A DNA stretch of 50,809 nt, from positions 1 to 50,809 of the forward strand of contig JAFTLE010000014.1 in the NCBI GenBank assembly GCA_017452895.1, given 5' to 3'. The notes beneath the pieces are model-generated. The model had not been told where the DNA came from. It worked only from the letters and a program-made list of their open reading frames with translations, and made no database searches. Shown here piece after piece: positions 41,157 through 48,360 of the stretch; the first letter of the stretch is position 1; each line of letters begins with the position of its first letter. The position numbers and the translations under genes are program-made. The stretch is from Clostridia bacterium. GTDB taxonomy: Bacteria > Bacillota > Clostridia > Oscillospirales > CAG-272.

Positions 41157-41647
41157 TGGGACAAAAAACGCTTTGGCTTTGTCGGTCGCTTCTGATCCTC
41201 GTCATACTGTTAAATCTCTTTACCGTCTTCGGCTTTTCGGCTGAGGATGCCTCGGCATCGACCGATACCAGCCGTGGGATCAGCAACATTCTGGCGGCGG
41301 TGCTTTACCCCGATTTTGAGAGCTTGGATGCTGACGCGCAGGAGGCGGTGATGATCCGCGCGGACTCGATCGTACGGACGCTGGCGCACTGTGTGATCTT
41401 TCTTCCGATGGCGTTTGCAGGCACCCTCCTTCTCTTCTCCTTTTCCCTGCGGCAGATTTGGGTTGCCCCGCTTTTCTCGCTTCTCTTCTCGCTCCTCTTT
41501 GCACTCCTTGACGAGGTCCATCAGATGTTCGTGCCGGGTCGTGCGTTTCAATTTACCGATCTGCTTTACGATGGCATCGGAATGCTGTTCGGCTGCGGTG
41601 CGGGACTCCTGATTTATCTTCTCTATAAAAAACGAAAGACGGATTAA
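41156..41647 (+). CDS. VanZ family membrane protein
   Basis: A 163-aa membrane protein with four hydrophobic segments and the VanZ pattern: SADSIVRTLAHCVIF-like helix, then FALLDEVHQMFVPGRAFQFT followed by DLLYDGIGMLFGC. VanZ proteins are linked to teicoplanin tolerance in some enterococci but are mostly of unknown function. The likely ATG at 41156 overlaps the end of the upstream remnant, and a GTG three codons earlier is possible. No vanA/B-type genes are nearby, so there is no reason to infer glycopeptide resistance. Confidence 0.82.
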   Translation: MGQKTLWLCRSLLILVILLNLFTVFGFSAEDASASTDTSRGISNILAAVLYPDFESLDADAQEAVMIRADSIVRTLAHCVIFLPMAFAGTLLLFSFSLRQIWVAPLFSLLFSLLFALLDEVHQMFVPGRAFQFTDLLYDGIGMLFGCGAGLLIYLLYKKRKTD

Positions 41648-41665
41648 ATCCGTCTTTCGTTTTTG
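41629..41665 (+). terminator. terminator of vanZ, containing its stop codon
   Basis: ACGAAAGACGGAT pairs with ATCCGTCTTTCGT around TAA, which is itself the vanZ stop, followed by TTTTGTTTTTT. Confidence 0.9.
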
Positions 41666-41719
41666 TTTTTTAGTCGATGCTATAACCGCCCGTGAGGGTG
41701 GTGACACCGTCTGCCGTGT

Positions 41720-41750
41720 AAAAAAATCCGAAAGCTTTTGCTTTCGGATT
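41720..41750 (-). terminator. terminator of tRNA-Val
   Basis: AATCCGAAAGC pairs with GCTTTCGGATT around TTTT. On the minus strand it is followed by TTTTTTT. Confidence 0.9.
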
Positions 41751-41753
41751 TTT

Positions 41754-41830
41754 TGGTGGAGACATGGGGGCTCGAACCCAAGACCTCACGGATGTGAACC
41801 GTACGCTCTGACCAACTGAGCTATGCCTCC
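41754..41830 (-). tRNA. tRNA-Val (anticodon CAC)
   Basis: On the minus strand a 77-nt tRNA with encoded CCA. It begins GGAGGCATAGCTCAG. The anticodon loop TTCACAT gives anticodon CAC (codon GUG). The T-arm is GGGTTCGAGCCC and the acceptor closes with GTCTCC. It has its own promoter and terminator. Confidence 0.95.
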
Positions 41831-41841
41831 AAAACACTCCT

Positions 41842-41870
41842 ATCATACCACGGTTCTTTCGGTTTGTCAA
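41842..41870 (-). promoter_or_regulatory. sigma-A promoter of tRNA-Val
   Basis: On the minus strand TTGACA, 17 bp, TATGAT, 11 bp before the tRNA. Confidence 0.88.
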
Positions 41871-41882
41871 GAGAAAAACTTA

Positions 41883-41908
41883 AAAAACCGTTGGTCCGAC
41901 GGTTTTTA
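41883..41908 (-). terminator. terminator of the ABC-F/RluA-type unit
   Basis: On the minus strand AAAAACCGT pairs with ACGGTTTTTT around a 7-nt loop. The stem overlaps the stop codon of the pseudouridine synthase. Confidence 0.82.
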
Positions 41909-42793
41909 TGAATCCAAAAGATCCGCTATATCCGCAGGGAGCGGCGCTCTGAGCGTCAGCACCTCCCCGCTTTTGGGATGGGTGAAGGTCAGGCACGCGG
42001 CGTGGAGCGCCTGCCGCGGAATATCGGCGGATTCGCGCCCGTAGAGATCGTCGCCGAGGATCGGTGCGCCGAGGTAGGCAAAGTGCAGGCGCAGCTGATG
42101 CGTGCGCCCCGTCAGGGGGCTCGCCGTGACGAGGGTGTAGCTCCCCTCCTTTTCCACGCGATAGTCGGTGACAGCGATATCCGAGCCGTCAGCCCCCGGT
42201 GGAGTAACCTCACGCACGATGATGGTGTCGGGCGCGCGTCGGATGCCCGTGATGAGTCTGCCCGCGTGCTTTGACAGCCTGCCGTCAAGGAGTGCCTGAT
42301 AGGTCTTTTTGATCTCGCCGCGGCGCATCGCACACGCGAGAATGCCTGCGGCAACGCGATCCTTCGCAAGCAGTACGAGTCCGCTCGTGTTTCTGTCGAG
42401 GCGCGAGATCGGGCGAAAGACGAAGGGTCGGTTCTGCCGCGCGAAGTAATAGGCGACGGCGTTTGCGAGCGTATCGTCGGGATGACGGAAGGATGGATGC
42501 GTTGGCATAAAGGGCGGCTTGTTGACCACGAGTATATCATCATCCTCGTAAACGACTGAGATCGGAAGATCGACGGGCGTGACCTTCTCTGCTTCGTGCG
42601 TATCCTCAAAATTGAGGGTGACGAGGTCGCCCGTATGCAGAATGCGGCGCACCGTGACCCTCTCTCCGTTGACCTGTATGCCGTCCTCACGCCGCTTCAG
42701 CGAGGCGAGCAAGGCAGAGGAAAGGCGCGCGCGCTGACGAATGAAGGCGCGCAGGAGCATTCCGTCATCCTGCGCGTCGATTCTGTACTGCAT
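41906..42793 (-). CDS. RluA-family pseudouridine synthase
   Basis: This 295-aa enzyme isomerises uridine to pseudouridine in rRNA or tRNA. An N-terminal S4-like segment (LSSALLASLKRREDGIQVNG) precedes the catalytic domain. The family motif ISRLDRNTSGLVLLAK carries catalytic Asp133, followed by SPLTGRTHQLRLHFAYLGAP and GDDLYG. The exact target site (RluD-like or other) cannot be told from motifs. Its start codon shares one base with the stop of the upstream ABC-F gene, so the two are translationally coupled. Confidence 0.93.
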   Translation of the reverse strand: MQYRIDAQDDGMLLRAFIRQRARLSSALLASLKRREDGIQVNGERVTVRRILHTGDLVTLNFEDTHEAEKVTPVDLPISVVYEDDDILVVNKPPFMPTHPSFRHPDDTLANAVAYYFARQNRPFVFRPISRLDRNTSGLVLLAKDRVAAGILACAMRRGEIKKTYQALLDGRLSKHAGRLITGIRRAPDTIIVREVTPPGADGSDIAVTDYRVEKEGSYTLVTASPLTGRTHQLRLHFAYLGAPILGDDLYGRESADIPRQALHAACLTFTHPKSGEVLTLRAPLPADIADLLDS

Positions 42794-44388
42794 TATTCCG
42801 CGACAGCGCGGCGCGCGAGAAATTCCTCGTAGGTGCCGAGGAAGTCTGCCATCGTGCCGTCGGGCTTGATCTCAATGATGCGGTTGGCGACGGTATTGAC
42901 GATCTCATAGTCGTGCGAGCTAAAAAGGATATTGCCGCCGAAGTCCATAAGACCGTTATTGACGGCGGTGATCGACTCAAGATCGAGGTGGTCAGTCGGC
43001 TGATCGACAACGAGAGCGTTGGAGCCGAAGAGCATCATACGCGAGAACATACAGCGCACCTTCTCGCCACCCGAGAGAACCTTGACCGATTTATAAATAC
43101 TGTCACCCGAGAAGAGCATTCTGCCGAGAAAGCCGCGCAAATAGGTCTCGGTCTGATCCTTGGAGTATGCGCGCATCCAATCGAGAATGCTTTCGTCATG
43201 GTTGTTGAAGTAATCGGAGTTGTCGTGCGGGAAATAGGAGACCGAGATGCTGACACCCCAACGGAAGGAGCCGCTATCGGGCTCTTCCTCCTCCATCAGA
43301 ATGCGGAAGAGCGAGGTAATCGCCATTTCACTGCCGACGAAGGCAATCTTCTCGCCCTTGTTGACGGTGAAGGAAATGTCCTTCAAAAGATCGACGCCGC
43401 CCTGCTTTTTGGAAATGCCGTTGACAAATAGGATATCCTTACCGGGGAGCCTGTCCATCGTGAAGCCAATGAAGGGATAGCGGCGCGAGGAGGCAGGCAT
43501 CTCCTCCACCGTGAGCTTGTCGAGAAGGCGGCGGCGCGATGTCGCCTGACGCGATTTCGATTTATTTGCCGAGAAGCGCGAGATAAATTCCTGCAGCTCC
43601 TTGATCTTTTCCTCATTTTTCTTGTTCTGCTGCTTGATCATACGCTGAATGAGCTGGCTGGATTCATACCAGAACTCGTAGTTACCGACGTACATTTTGA
43701 TGCCGCCGAAGTCGATATCGACGATATTGGTGCAGACGTCGTTGAGGAAGTGGCGGTCGTGCGAAATGACGAGGACGGTGCCGAAATAGTCGGCAAGAAA
43801 ATCCTCCAGCCACATCACCGCATCGAGGTCAAGACCGTTGGTCGGCTCGTCAAGCAGAATAATATCGGGGTTGCCGAAGAGCGCCTGCGCAAGCAGCACC
43901 TTGACCTTCTCGCTCTCCTTCAGCGTGCTCATCAGATCGTAAAGGCAATCAACAGAAAGTCCGAGCCCCTGAATGAGCTTCGACGCATCGGACTCTGCCT
44001 CCCAGCCGTTCAGCTCGGCAAATTCCGCCTCCAGCTCCGACGCCTTGATGCCGTCCTCCTCGCTGAAGTCCTCCTTGGAATAGAGGGCGTCCTTTTCCTT
44101 CATAATCTCGTAAAGGCGTGCGTTGCCCATAATAACGGTGTCAAGCACGGTATATTCCTCAAAGGCAAAGTGATCCTGACGCAGTACCGACATACGCTGA
44201 TCCTTCGCAATCGAGACCTCGCCCTTGGTGGGCTCAAGCTCGCCGCAAAGAAGCTTGAAGAAGGTCGACTTCCCCGCGCCGTTGGCGCCGATCACGCCGT
44301 AGCAGTTACCGGGGGTGAATTTCAGATCGACGTCCTTGAAAAGCAGCTGGCCGCCGAAGTTGAAGCTTAAATTATTGACTGTAATCAT
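42793..44388 (-). CDS. ABC-F ribosome-associated ATPase, YkpA-like, with a degenerate second site
   Basis: This 531-aa protein has two ABC domains and no membrane segments. It closely follows the Bacillus YkpA layout (VGNYDFWYESSQ-like VGNYEFWYESSQ; FSANKSKSRQATSRR in the interdomain linker). NBD1 has intact Walker A GANGAGKST (34-42) and LLDEPT (179-184). Its signature is LKESEK (157-162) instead of LGGSEK. NBD2 keeps LSGGEK (439-444) but has Walker A GSEMAITSL (353-361), without the Lys, and DQPT (463-466), with Gln for the catalytic Glu. The composite site made of Walker A2, Walker B2 and signature 1 is therefore degenerate on all sides. ABC-F proteins act on the ribosome. The specific role is unknown. 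Confidence 0.92.
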   Translation of the reverse strand: MITVNNLSFNFGGQLLFKDVDLKFTPGNCYGVIGANGAGKSTFFKLLCGELEPTKGEVSIAKDQRMSVLRQDHFAFEEYTVLDTVIMGNARLYEIMKEKDALYSKEDFSEEDGIKASELEAEFAELNGWEAESDASKLIQGLGLSVDCLYDLMSTLKESEKVKVLLAQALFGNPDIILLDEPTNGLDLDAVMWLEDFLADYFGTVLVISHDRHFLNDVCTNIVDIDFGGIKMYVGNYEFWYESSQLIQRMIKQQNKKNEEKIKELQEFISRFSANKSKSRQATSRRRLLDKLTVEEMPASSRRYPFIGFTMDRLPGKDILFVNGISKKQGGVDLLKDISFTVNKGEKIAFVGSEMAITSLFRILMEEEEPDSGSFRWGVSISVSYFPHDNSDYFNNHDESILDWMRAYSKDQTETYLRGFLGRMLFSGDSIYKSVKVLSGGEKVRCMFSRMMLFGSNALVVDQPTDHLDLESITAVNNGLMDFGGNILFSSHDYEIVNTVANRIIEIKPDGTMADFLGTYEEFLARRAVAE

Positions 44389-44424
44389 TTTGATTCCATC
44401 CTTAAAATTTGCACACTAAAAATT

Positions 44425-44453
44425 ATTATACCACAACGCTTGCATTTTGGCAA
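44425..44453 (-). promoter_or_regulatory. sigma-A promoter of the ABC-F unit
   Basis: On the minus strand TTGCCA, 17 bp, TATAAT, 37 bp upstream of the start codon. Confidence 0.82.
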
Positions 44454-44457
44454 GCAA

Positions 44458-44484
44458 AAAAAGAAAACCCGTGTGGGTTTTCCT
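44458..44484 (-). terminator. terminator of the cation/proton antiporter gene
   Basis: On the minus strand GAAAACCC pairs with GGGTTTTC around a 4-nt loop, followed by TTTTTTT. Confidence 0.85.
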
Positions 44485-44486
44485 TT

Positions 44487-45785
44487 TTAATCGTCCTTGC
44501 GGTGACGGCTGCTCAAGAGATGAAAGTGCGCAAATCGCGCGCTGACTCTGCCGTCCTCGTTGATCTCGCCCGCCTTTTGCAAGGAGATCTTCGTAAGAAA
44601 GGGGCCGACGAGCTCGTAGATCAGCACCGAGAACAGGGTGATATTGGCGACCATCACGCCCGCCGAGCCAAGCTCTGCGGCCTTGATCGCCATACCGAGG
44701 GCAACGCCCGCCTGTGGAAAGAGTGTGATACCGAGGTATTTGCGCACGTTTTCGGGTGCCTTGGAGATCAGTGCGCTGAAGTAAGCGCCGTAATACTTGC
44801 CGAGGCAACGGAAGGCGATATAGACGACTCCGACGAGCACGATGAGGTAATCGGTAAAGACCGAGAGGTCAAGCTCCGCGCCGCTGATGACGAAGAAAAG
44901 GATAAACAGCGGTGCCGTCCAACGGTCGAGACGGTCCATCAGCTCTGCCGAGAAGTCGCAAACGTTACAGAAGACCGCACCGAGCATCATACAGGAGAGG
45001 AGCGACGAAAAGGCGATATGCACGCCGCCGATCTCTAATTTCAGCATCGAGATTGCGACGGTCAGAAAAACGAATCCGACCGAGATCGCAAGGCGGTTGG
45101 AGCGCGAATGGAAGAAGCGCTCGGTAAAGGTAAACAGGAAGCCGACGACCGTACCGAGAAGGAGCGAGAGGATCACCTCGATCAGCGGCTCCAAAACGAT
45201 CGAAACGATACCCGCACTGCCCGAGATCATTGCCCGTGCGATCCCGAAGGAGATCGAAAAGAGAATCAGACCGACGGCATCGTCGAGTGCGACGACGGGC
45301 AAAAGCGTATTGGTGACAGGTCCCCTCGCCTTATATTGCTTAACGACCATCAGGGTCGCGGCGGGGGCTGTCGCGGCGGCAACGGCGCCAAGCACGATCG
45401 CAGCGGGGAGCGAGAGTGTATCCTGCATTAAAAAGTGCAGTGAGATCAGCGCGGCATCGACCACGAGCGTAGTAAAGACCGCCTGTAAAATACCGATGAT
45501 GGTCGCCTGCTTCCCGATATGCTTCAGCTCCGACAGACGAAACTCGTTACCGATCAGAAAGGCGATAAAGCCGAGCGCGACGTCGGGGATCAGCGAAAGA
45601 GCGTGCAGCTGCTCCATGCTGATAAAGCCAAGACCGTTGACGTGGAATGCACCCAGGCAAAAGGGACCGATCAGAACGCCTGCGACCAGATATGCGGTCA
45701 CGGCGGGCAGCTTCAAAAGCCTTGCCAAACGCGACAAAAGAAGACCTGCCAGAAGAGCGATCGACAGACTGAAAAGGATCGTCAT
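44487..45785 (-). CDS. CPA2-family cation:proton antiporter
   Basis: This 432-aa membrane protein has about 12-13 hydrophobic segments of the Na+/H+ exchanger (KefB/CPA2) type. LPAVTAYLVAGVLIGPFCLG is near the N-terminus. The ion-binding region around VALDDAVGLILFSISFGI contains the DD pair expected of electrogenic CPA2 carriers. FPQAGVALGMAIKAAELG is near the C-terminus. No TrkA-N regulatory domain is present. I use the ATG at 45785, with GAGGTG about 12 bp upstream; the frame extends 31 codons further without support. It is monocistronic. Confidence 0.88.
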   Translation of the reverse strand: MTILFSLSIALLAGLLLSRLARLLKLPAVTAYLVAGVLIGPFCLGAFHVNGLGFISMEQLHALSLIPDVALGFIAFLIGNEFRLSELKHIGKQATIIGILQAVFTTLVVDAALISLHFLMQDTLSLPAAIVLGAVAAATAPAATLMVVKQYKARGPVTNTLLPVVALDDAVGLILFSISFGIARAMISGSAGIVSIVLEPLIEVILSLLLGTVVGFLFTFTERFFHSRSNRLAISVGFVFLTVAISMLKLEIGGVHIAFSSLLSCMMLGAVFCNVCDFSAELMDRLDRWTAPLFILFFVISGAELDLSVFTDYLIVLVGVVYIAFRCLGKYYGAYFSALISKAPENVRKYLGITLFPQAGVALGMAIKAAELGSAGVMVANITLFSVLIYELVGPFLTKISLQKAGEINEDGRVSARFAHFHLLSSRHRKDD

Positions 45786-45828
45786 ATTAACGAAAACACC
45801 TCGAATCAATTGAATTGCACAACTTTGT

Positions 45829-45857
45829 ATTTTAATACTTAATGTACGTTTTGTCAA
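45829..45857 (-). promoter_or_regulatory. sigma-A promoter of the antiporter gene
   Basis: On the minus strand TTGACA, 17 bp, TAAAAT. Confidence 0.85.
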
Positions 45858-45872
45858 GTCTTTTCGACAAAA

Positions 45873-45912
45873 AGGCATAGGAAAACGCCCCTGTGGGCGT
45901 TTTCCTATGCCT
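45873..45912. terminator. 18-bp perfect inverted repeat at the end of the esterase remnant
   Basis: AGGCATAGGAAAACGCCC and its exact complement flank CTGT. On the minus strand it includes the ancestral TAG stop (45908-45906) of the esterase remnant and then TTTTTGTC. The perfect match beyond the GC core is longer than a terminator needs. Confidence 0.8.
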
Positions 45913-46200
45913 TCAGCTTCTTGAGGAAGTCGGTGATCGGTCCCTCAATCGGGCAGAAATCGTGTGCGCCGTCAATCCCTTGAAGACGTAATCCTGCAAT
46001 CGTACACGTCGCGCCCGCTCAGAAAGCAGCCCGAATGGGCGGCCTCGAGCGCGTATCTGCGGCTGCCGGTATAAAGCGTGTAGAAGCCGCCGTAGGACAT
46101 TCGACCATACCGATCTTGTAGCGGTGACGAAGGGTTGTGCCTCAAAACAGTCGATCGCACGCATCAGCGCATAAATCTCAAGCGCGGCGATCGACTCCCG
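45906..46200 (-). pseudogene. remnant of an alpha/beta-hydrolase (esterase) gene
   Basis: Pieces of one protein appear in different minus-strand frames. ALEIYALMRAIDCFEAQPFV is followed, after a small deletion and frameshift, by the nucleophile-elbow region MSYGGFYTLYTG and then LEAAHSGCFLSGRDVYD. Later comes the C-terminus AHDFCPIEGPITDFLKKLKA with a stop at 45906. GMSYGG matches the GxSxG serine of acetyl-xylan-esterase/dienelactone-like hydrolases. The N-terminal part and the segment before the catalytic His are missing. It lies immediately after DUF896 on the same strand and ends in a long inverted repeat. It is no longer functional. Confidence 0.75.
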
Positions 46201-46404
46201 TTACTTTTTGCGCTGTATTTTTTCCTTCGTTCCGTCGGGGCGCTGAAGGTAGGTGTTATCCATCGTCCTTTGCATATCGCGGCGGAATTCCGTAAGGTAC
46301 TCAGCACGCAGTGCCGCCTGCTCTGCCTTCTCGTCATCGGACAGCGGCGTCAGCTTCGACTTGCGTGCAAGCTCGTTAATGCGGTCTATCTTGATTCTTT
46401 CCAT
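46201..46404 (-). CDS. DUF896 (YnzC-like) protein
   Basis: A 67-aa protein matching the DUF896/YnzC family: MERIKIDRINELARKSKL at the start, then EQAALRAEYLTEFR and NTYLQRPDGT. These are small helical hairpins. Bacillus members are linked to SOS or ribosome contexts without a settled function. The ATG starts 1 bp after the lipid kinase stop, implying coupling. The region downstream is a decayed hydrolase. Confidence 0.9.
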   Translation of the reverse strand: MERIKIDRINELARKSKLTPLSDDEKAEQAALRAEYLTEFRRDMQRTMDNTYLQRPDGTKEKIQRKK

Positions 46405-46405
46405 A

Positions 46406-47356
46406 TCAGGTATTCTCTCCTTCGGGTGGGATGGGGTCGATCTGCGCGGCGCCCTCGGGCAAAACGAAGCGCACGGCGTGCTTCAGATTCTCGACCGTAA
46501 AATCGGAGCATTTCGCAACCTCGCCGTCAAGCGTGAACGAGAAGCCGTCCTTTACCTTGACCTCAAGCTCCCTTGCACGGCGGTAGACGATATACTTTTT
46601 GAATTTCGGGCTGTTCAGATGTAAGCCCTTCTTATAATAAGAGACCAGCCGCAGAAAGCTTAGGCGCGAGACGGGCTTGACGAGGCAGACCTCCATCCAT
46701 CCGTCGTCGGATACCGAGCGCGGTGCACAACGAAAGGAGCCGCCGACGTAGGAGCCGTTTGCAACGGTGCAAAGCAGGAGCTTTCCGTCGTTGATCAGCT
46801 CGCCGTCCGCATAGACGGCGCATTTCGTGCTCATCGCGGTCACGAGCGCCTTCACGATGCCCGTGGTGTAAGAATTCCTGCCGCCGATGATCTTGTAGCG
46901 ACGGACGTTTTCCATCGTTTCGGCAACCGCGGTGTCAAAGCCGAAATTGACGACGTTGATCGAATAGCGATCGCCGATTTTCATCACGTCGACGGGATAC
47001 GCCTCACCCTCCATCAACGCGGGAAGATCGAGAAAAGCATCCTTCCCGCCGTAATGCTTCACATAGTCGTTGCCACTGCCACAGGGGTAACAGGCGACCG
47101 AGATGCGGTCTCCGCCGCGGGCGGCACCGCTTACAACACCGTTGAGCGTTCCGTCGCCGCCGCAGGCGTAGAAGCGGAGCTCTCCGTCGGGATACTGGTC
47201 GATGAGTGCGCGCACGAGTTTTGTGGTGTCGGCACGGCTATCGGTCATATGCATCTCAACATCAAGCTGCTCGGAGAGCGATGTGATCTGCTCCTTCAGT
47301 GCCGCCGTCTGATTGCACTTTCCTGCCGCAGGGTTCAGTATAAAAATATGTTTCAT
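46406..47356 (-). CDS. diacylglycerol/lipid kinase family protein
   Basis: This 316-aa cytoplasmic or membrane-associated lipid kinase is of the DAGK/YegS type. The N-terminal FILNPAAGKCNQ, the nucleotide motif FYACGGDGTLNGVVSG and PCGSGNDYVKHYGG are diagnostic. Later NVVNFGFDTAVAE and FTLDGEVAKCSDF fit the C-terminal domain. It probably phosphorylates diacylglycerol to recycle it into phospholipid synthesis, although other lipids are possible. It is the first gene of the kinase-DUF896-esterase remnant unit. Confidence 0.9.
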   Translation of the reverse strand: MKHIFILNPAAGKCNQTAALKEQITSLSEQLDVEMHMTDSRADTTKLVRALIDQYPDGELRFYACGGDGTLNGVVSGAARGGDRISVACYPCGSGNDYVKHYGGKDAFLDLPALMEGEAYPVDVMKIGDRYSINVVNFGFDTAVAETMENVRRYKIIGGRNSYTTGIVKALVTAMSTKCAVYADGELINDGKLLLCTVANGSYVGGSFRCAPRSVSDDGWMEVCLVKPVSRLSFLRLVSYYKKGLHLNSPKFKKYIVYRRARELEVKVKDGFSFTLDGEVAKCSDFTVENLKHAVRFVLPEGAAQIDPIPPEGENT

Positions 47357-47397
47357 CCTATTTCTCCGATTTTAATATACGGATATACGCTTTATTT

Positions 47398-47426
47398 ATT
47401 CTACCACTCTTTGCCGATTTTGTCAA
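47398..47426 (-). promoter_or_regulatory. sigma-A promoter of the lipid kinase unit
   Basis: On the minus strand TTGACA, 17 bp, TAGAAT, about 41 bp upstream of the start. Confidence 0.82.
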
Positions 47427-47503
47427 ATAAAAGATTTCCCTGTCTTTTTTTAGCATAGGCGGTTGGTTTTTCTCGCTTTTCCGTTACAATAAATGTGTCA
47501 GAT

Positions 47504-47532
47504 AAAAAAGGGACACGGCGTGTCCCTTTTTT
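47504..47532 (-). terminator. terminator of the MFS-GDPD unit
   Basis: AAAAAAGGGACAC and GTGTCCCTTTTTT flank a 3-nt loop, directly after the GDPD stop on the minus strand. Confidence 0.92.
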
Positions 47533-47533
47533 A

Positions 47534-48349
47534 CTATGAAAGCTCGATATTCTCGTAAATAGCCTGCTCGCCGTTTTTGTGGACGGCCTCAAGCTCATCG
47601 GGCGTGCTGACCGTCCACCGCACTCCGTCGGCGCCGAGGCGGCGGCAAAGTCGGATCGAGGGAAGCGACGGATAGTGACCGTTGTACGCGATGAAATCTG
47701 GGCGAGAGAGAAAATTCAGCAAAAGATGCGTGAGAAGAAGGTTGAGAAGACTCGGCTTCTTATCCTTGATCAGATTCGTAACGAGCTGACCGCGCAGCAC
47801 CTGCTTACGGTTGCGTCGGTACCAGCGAAGCAGCATCGGGTTGAAGGATTCAACGCAGTACACGCCGCGATAGGCATCGAGCCGCTCTGCGACCCGCGGG
47901 CATAACGAGGTGTCAGTCGTCTCGCCCTTCAGCTCGATCAAAAGCGGCACGCGGCCGTCGACCGCTGCCAAAAGCTCGGCGAGGGTTGGAATCTGCTCGT
48001 TACTGTCAAGGAGTCGGTAGCCCTTCAGCTCCTCTGCCGTACAGTCGGTGAGCTTTTTTTCAACGCCGCACATACGGGTGAGGGTGTAATCGTGAAACAG
48101 CATCGGCACGCCGTCCTGTGAGAGCTGAACGTCGGTCTCGATTCCCTGCCCTTTTTCAACGGCGGCGAGGAATGCCGCCATGCTGTTTTCGGGAAGGCCG
48201 TTTACGGTATGATAGCCGCGGTGCATATAGTCGGCGTGCCGTGCGGCGGTATCGGGATGATGAAGCCGCGGGCAGATGAGAAAAAGATAAATCAAAAACA
48301 AAAGAACGAGGAGAGAAAGTGTCGAAATTGCAATGGAAAGACCGATCAT
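47534..48349 (-). CDS. membrane-anchored glycerophosphodiester phosphodiesterase
   Basis: A 271-aa protein with an N-terminal membrane helix (about 4-26) and a GDPD TIM barrel. It has HRGYHTVNGLPENSMAAF (HRG and PENS) and ETDVQLSQDGVPMLFHDYTL, the metal and catalytic residues of the family. It cleaves glycerophosphodiesters to glycerol-3-phosphate and an alcohol, probably at the cell surface or inner membrane face. It follows the MFS gene by 11 bp, so the pair may act together on glycerophosphodiesters, but the carrier substrate is unknown. Confidence 0.92.
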   Translation of the reverse strand: MIGLSIAISTLSLLVLLFLIYLFLICPRLHHPDTAARHADYMHRGYHTVNGLPENSMAAFLAAVEKGQGIETDVQLSQDGVPMLFHDYTLTRMCGVEKKLTDCTAEELKGYRLLDSNEQIPTLAELLAAVDGRVPLLIELKGETTDTSLCPRVAERLDAYRGVYCVESFNPMLLRWYRRNRKQVLRGQLVTNLIKDKKPSLLNLLLTHLLLNFLSRPDFIAYNGHYPSLPSIRLCRRLGADGVRWTVSTPDELEAVHKNGEQAIYENIELS

Positions 48350-48360
48350 AAAATCTCCTT

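Noticed and set aside
41147..41647. Glycopeptide resistance locus suggested by vanZ
   Set aside because: Only a VanZ-family protein is present. No ligase, dehydrogenase or dipeptidase genes of a van cluster are nearby.
41670..41720. Minus-strand peptide tail YTADGVTTLTGGYSID between two terminators
   Set aside because: Possibly the last codons of a deleted gene, but 16 codons are not enough to support a feature.
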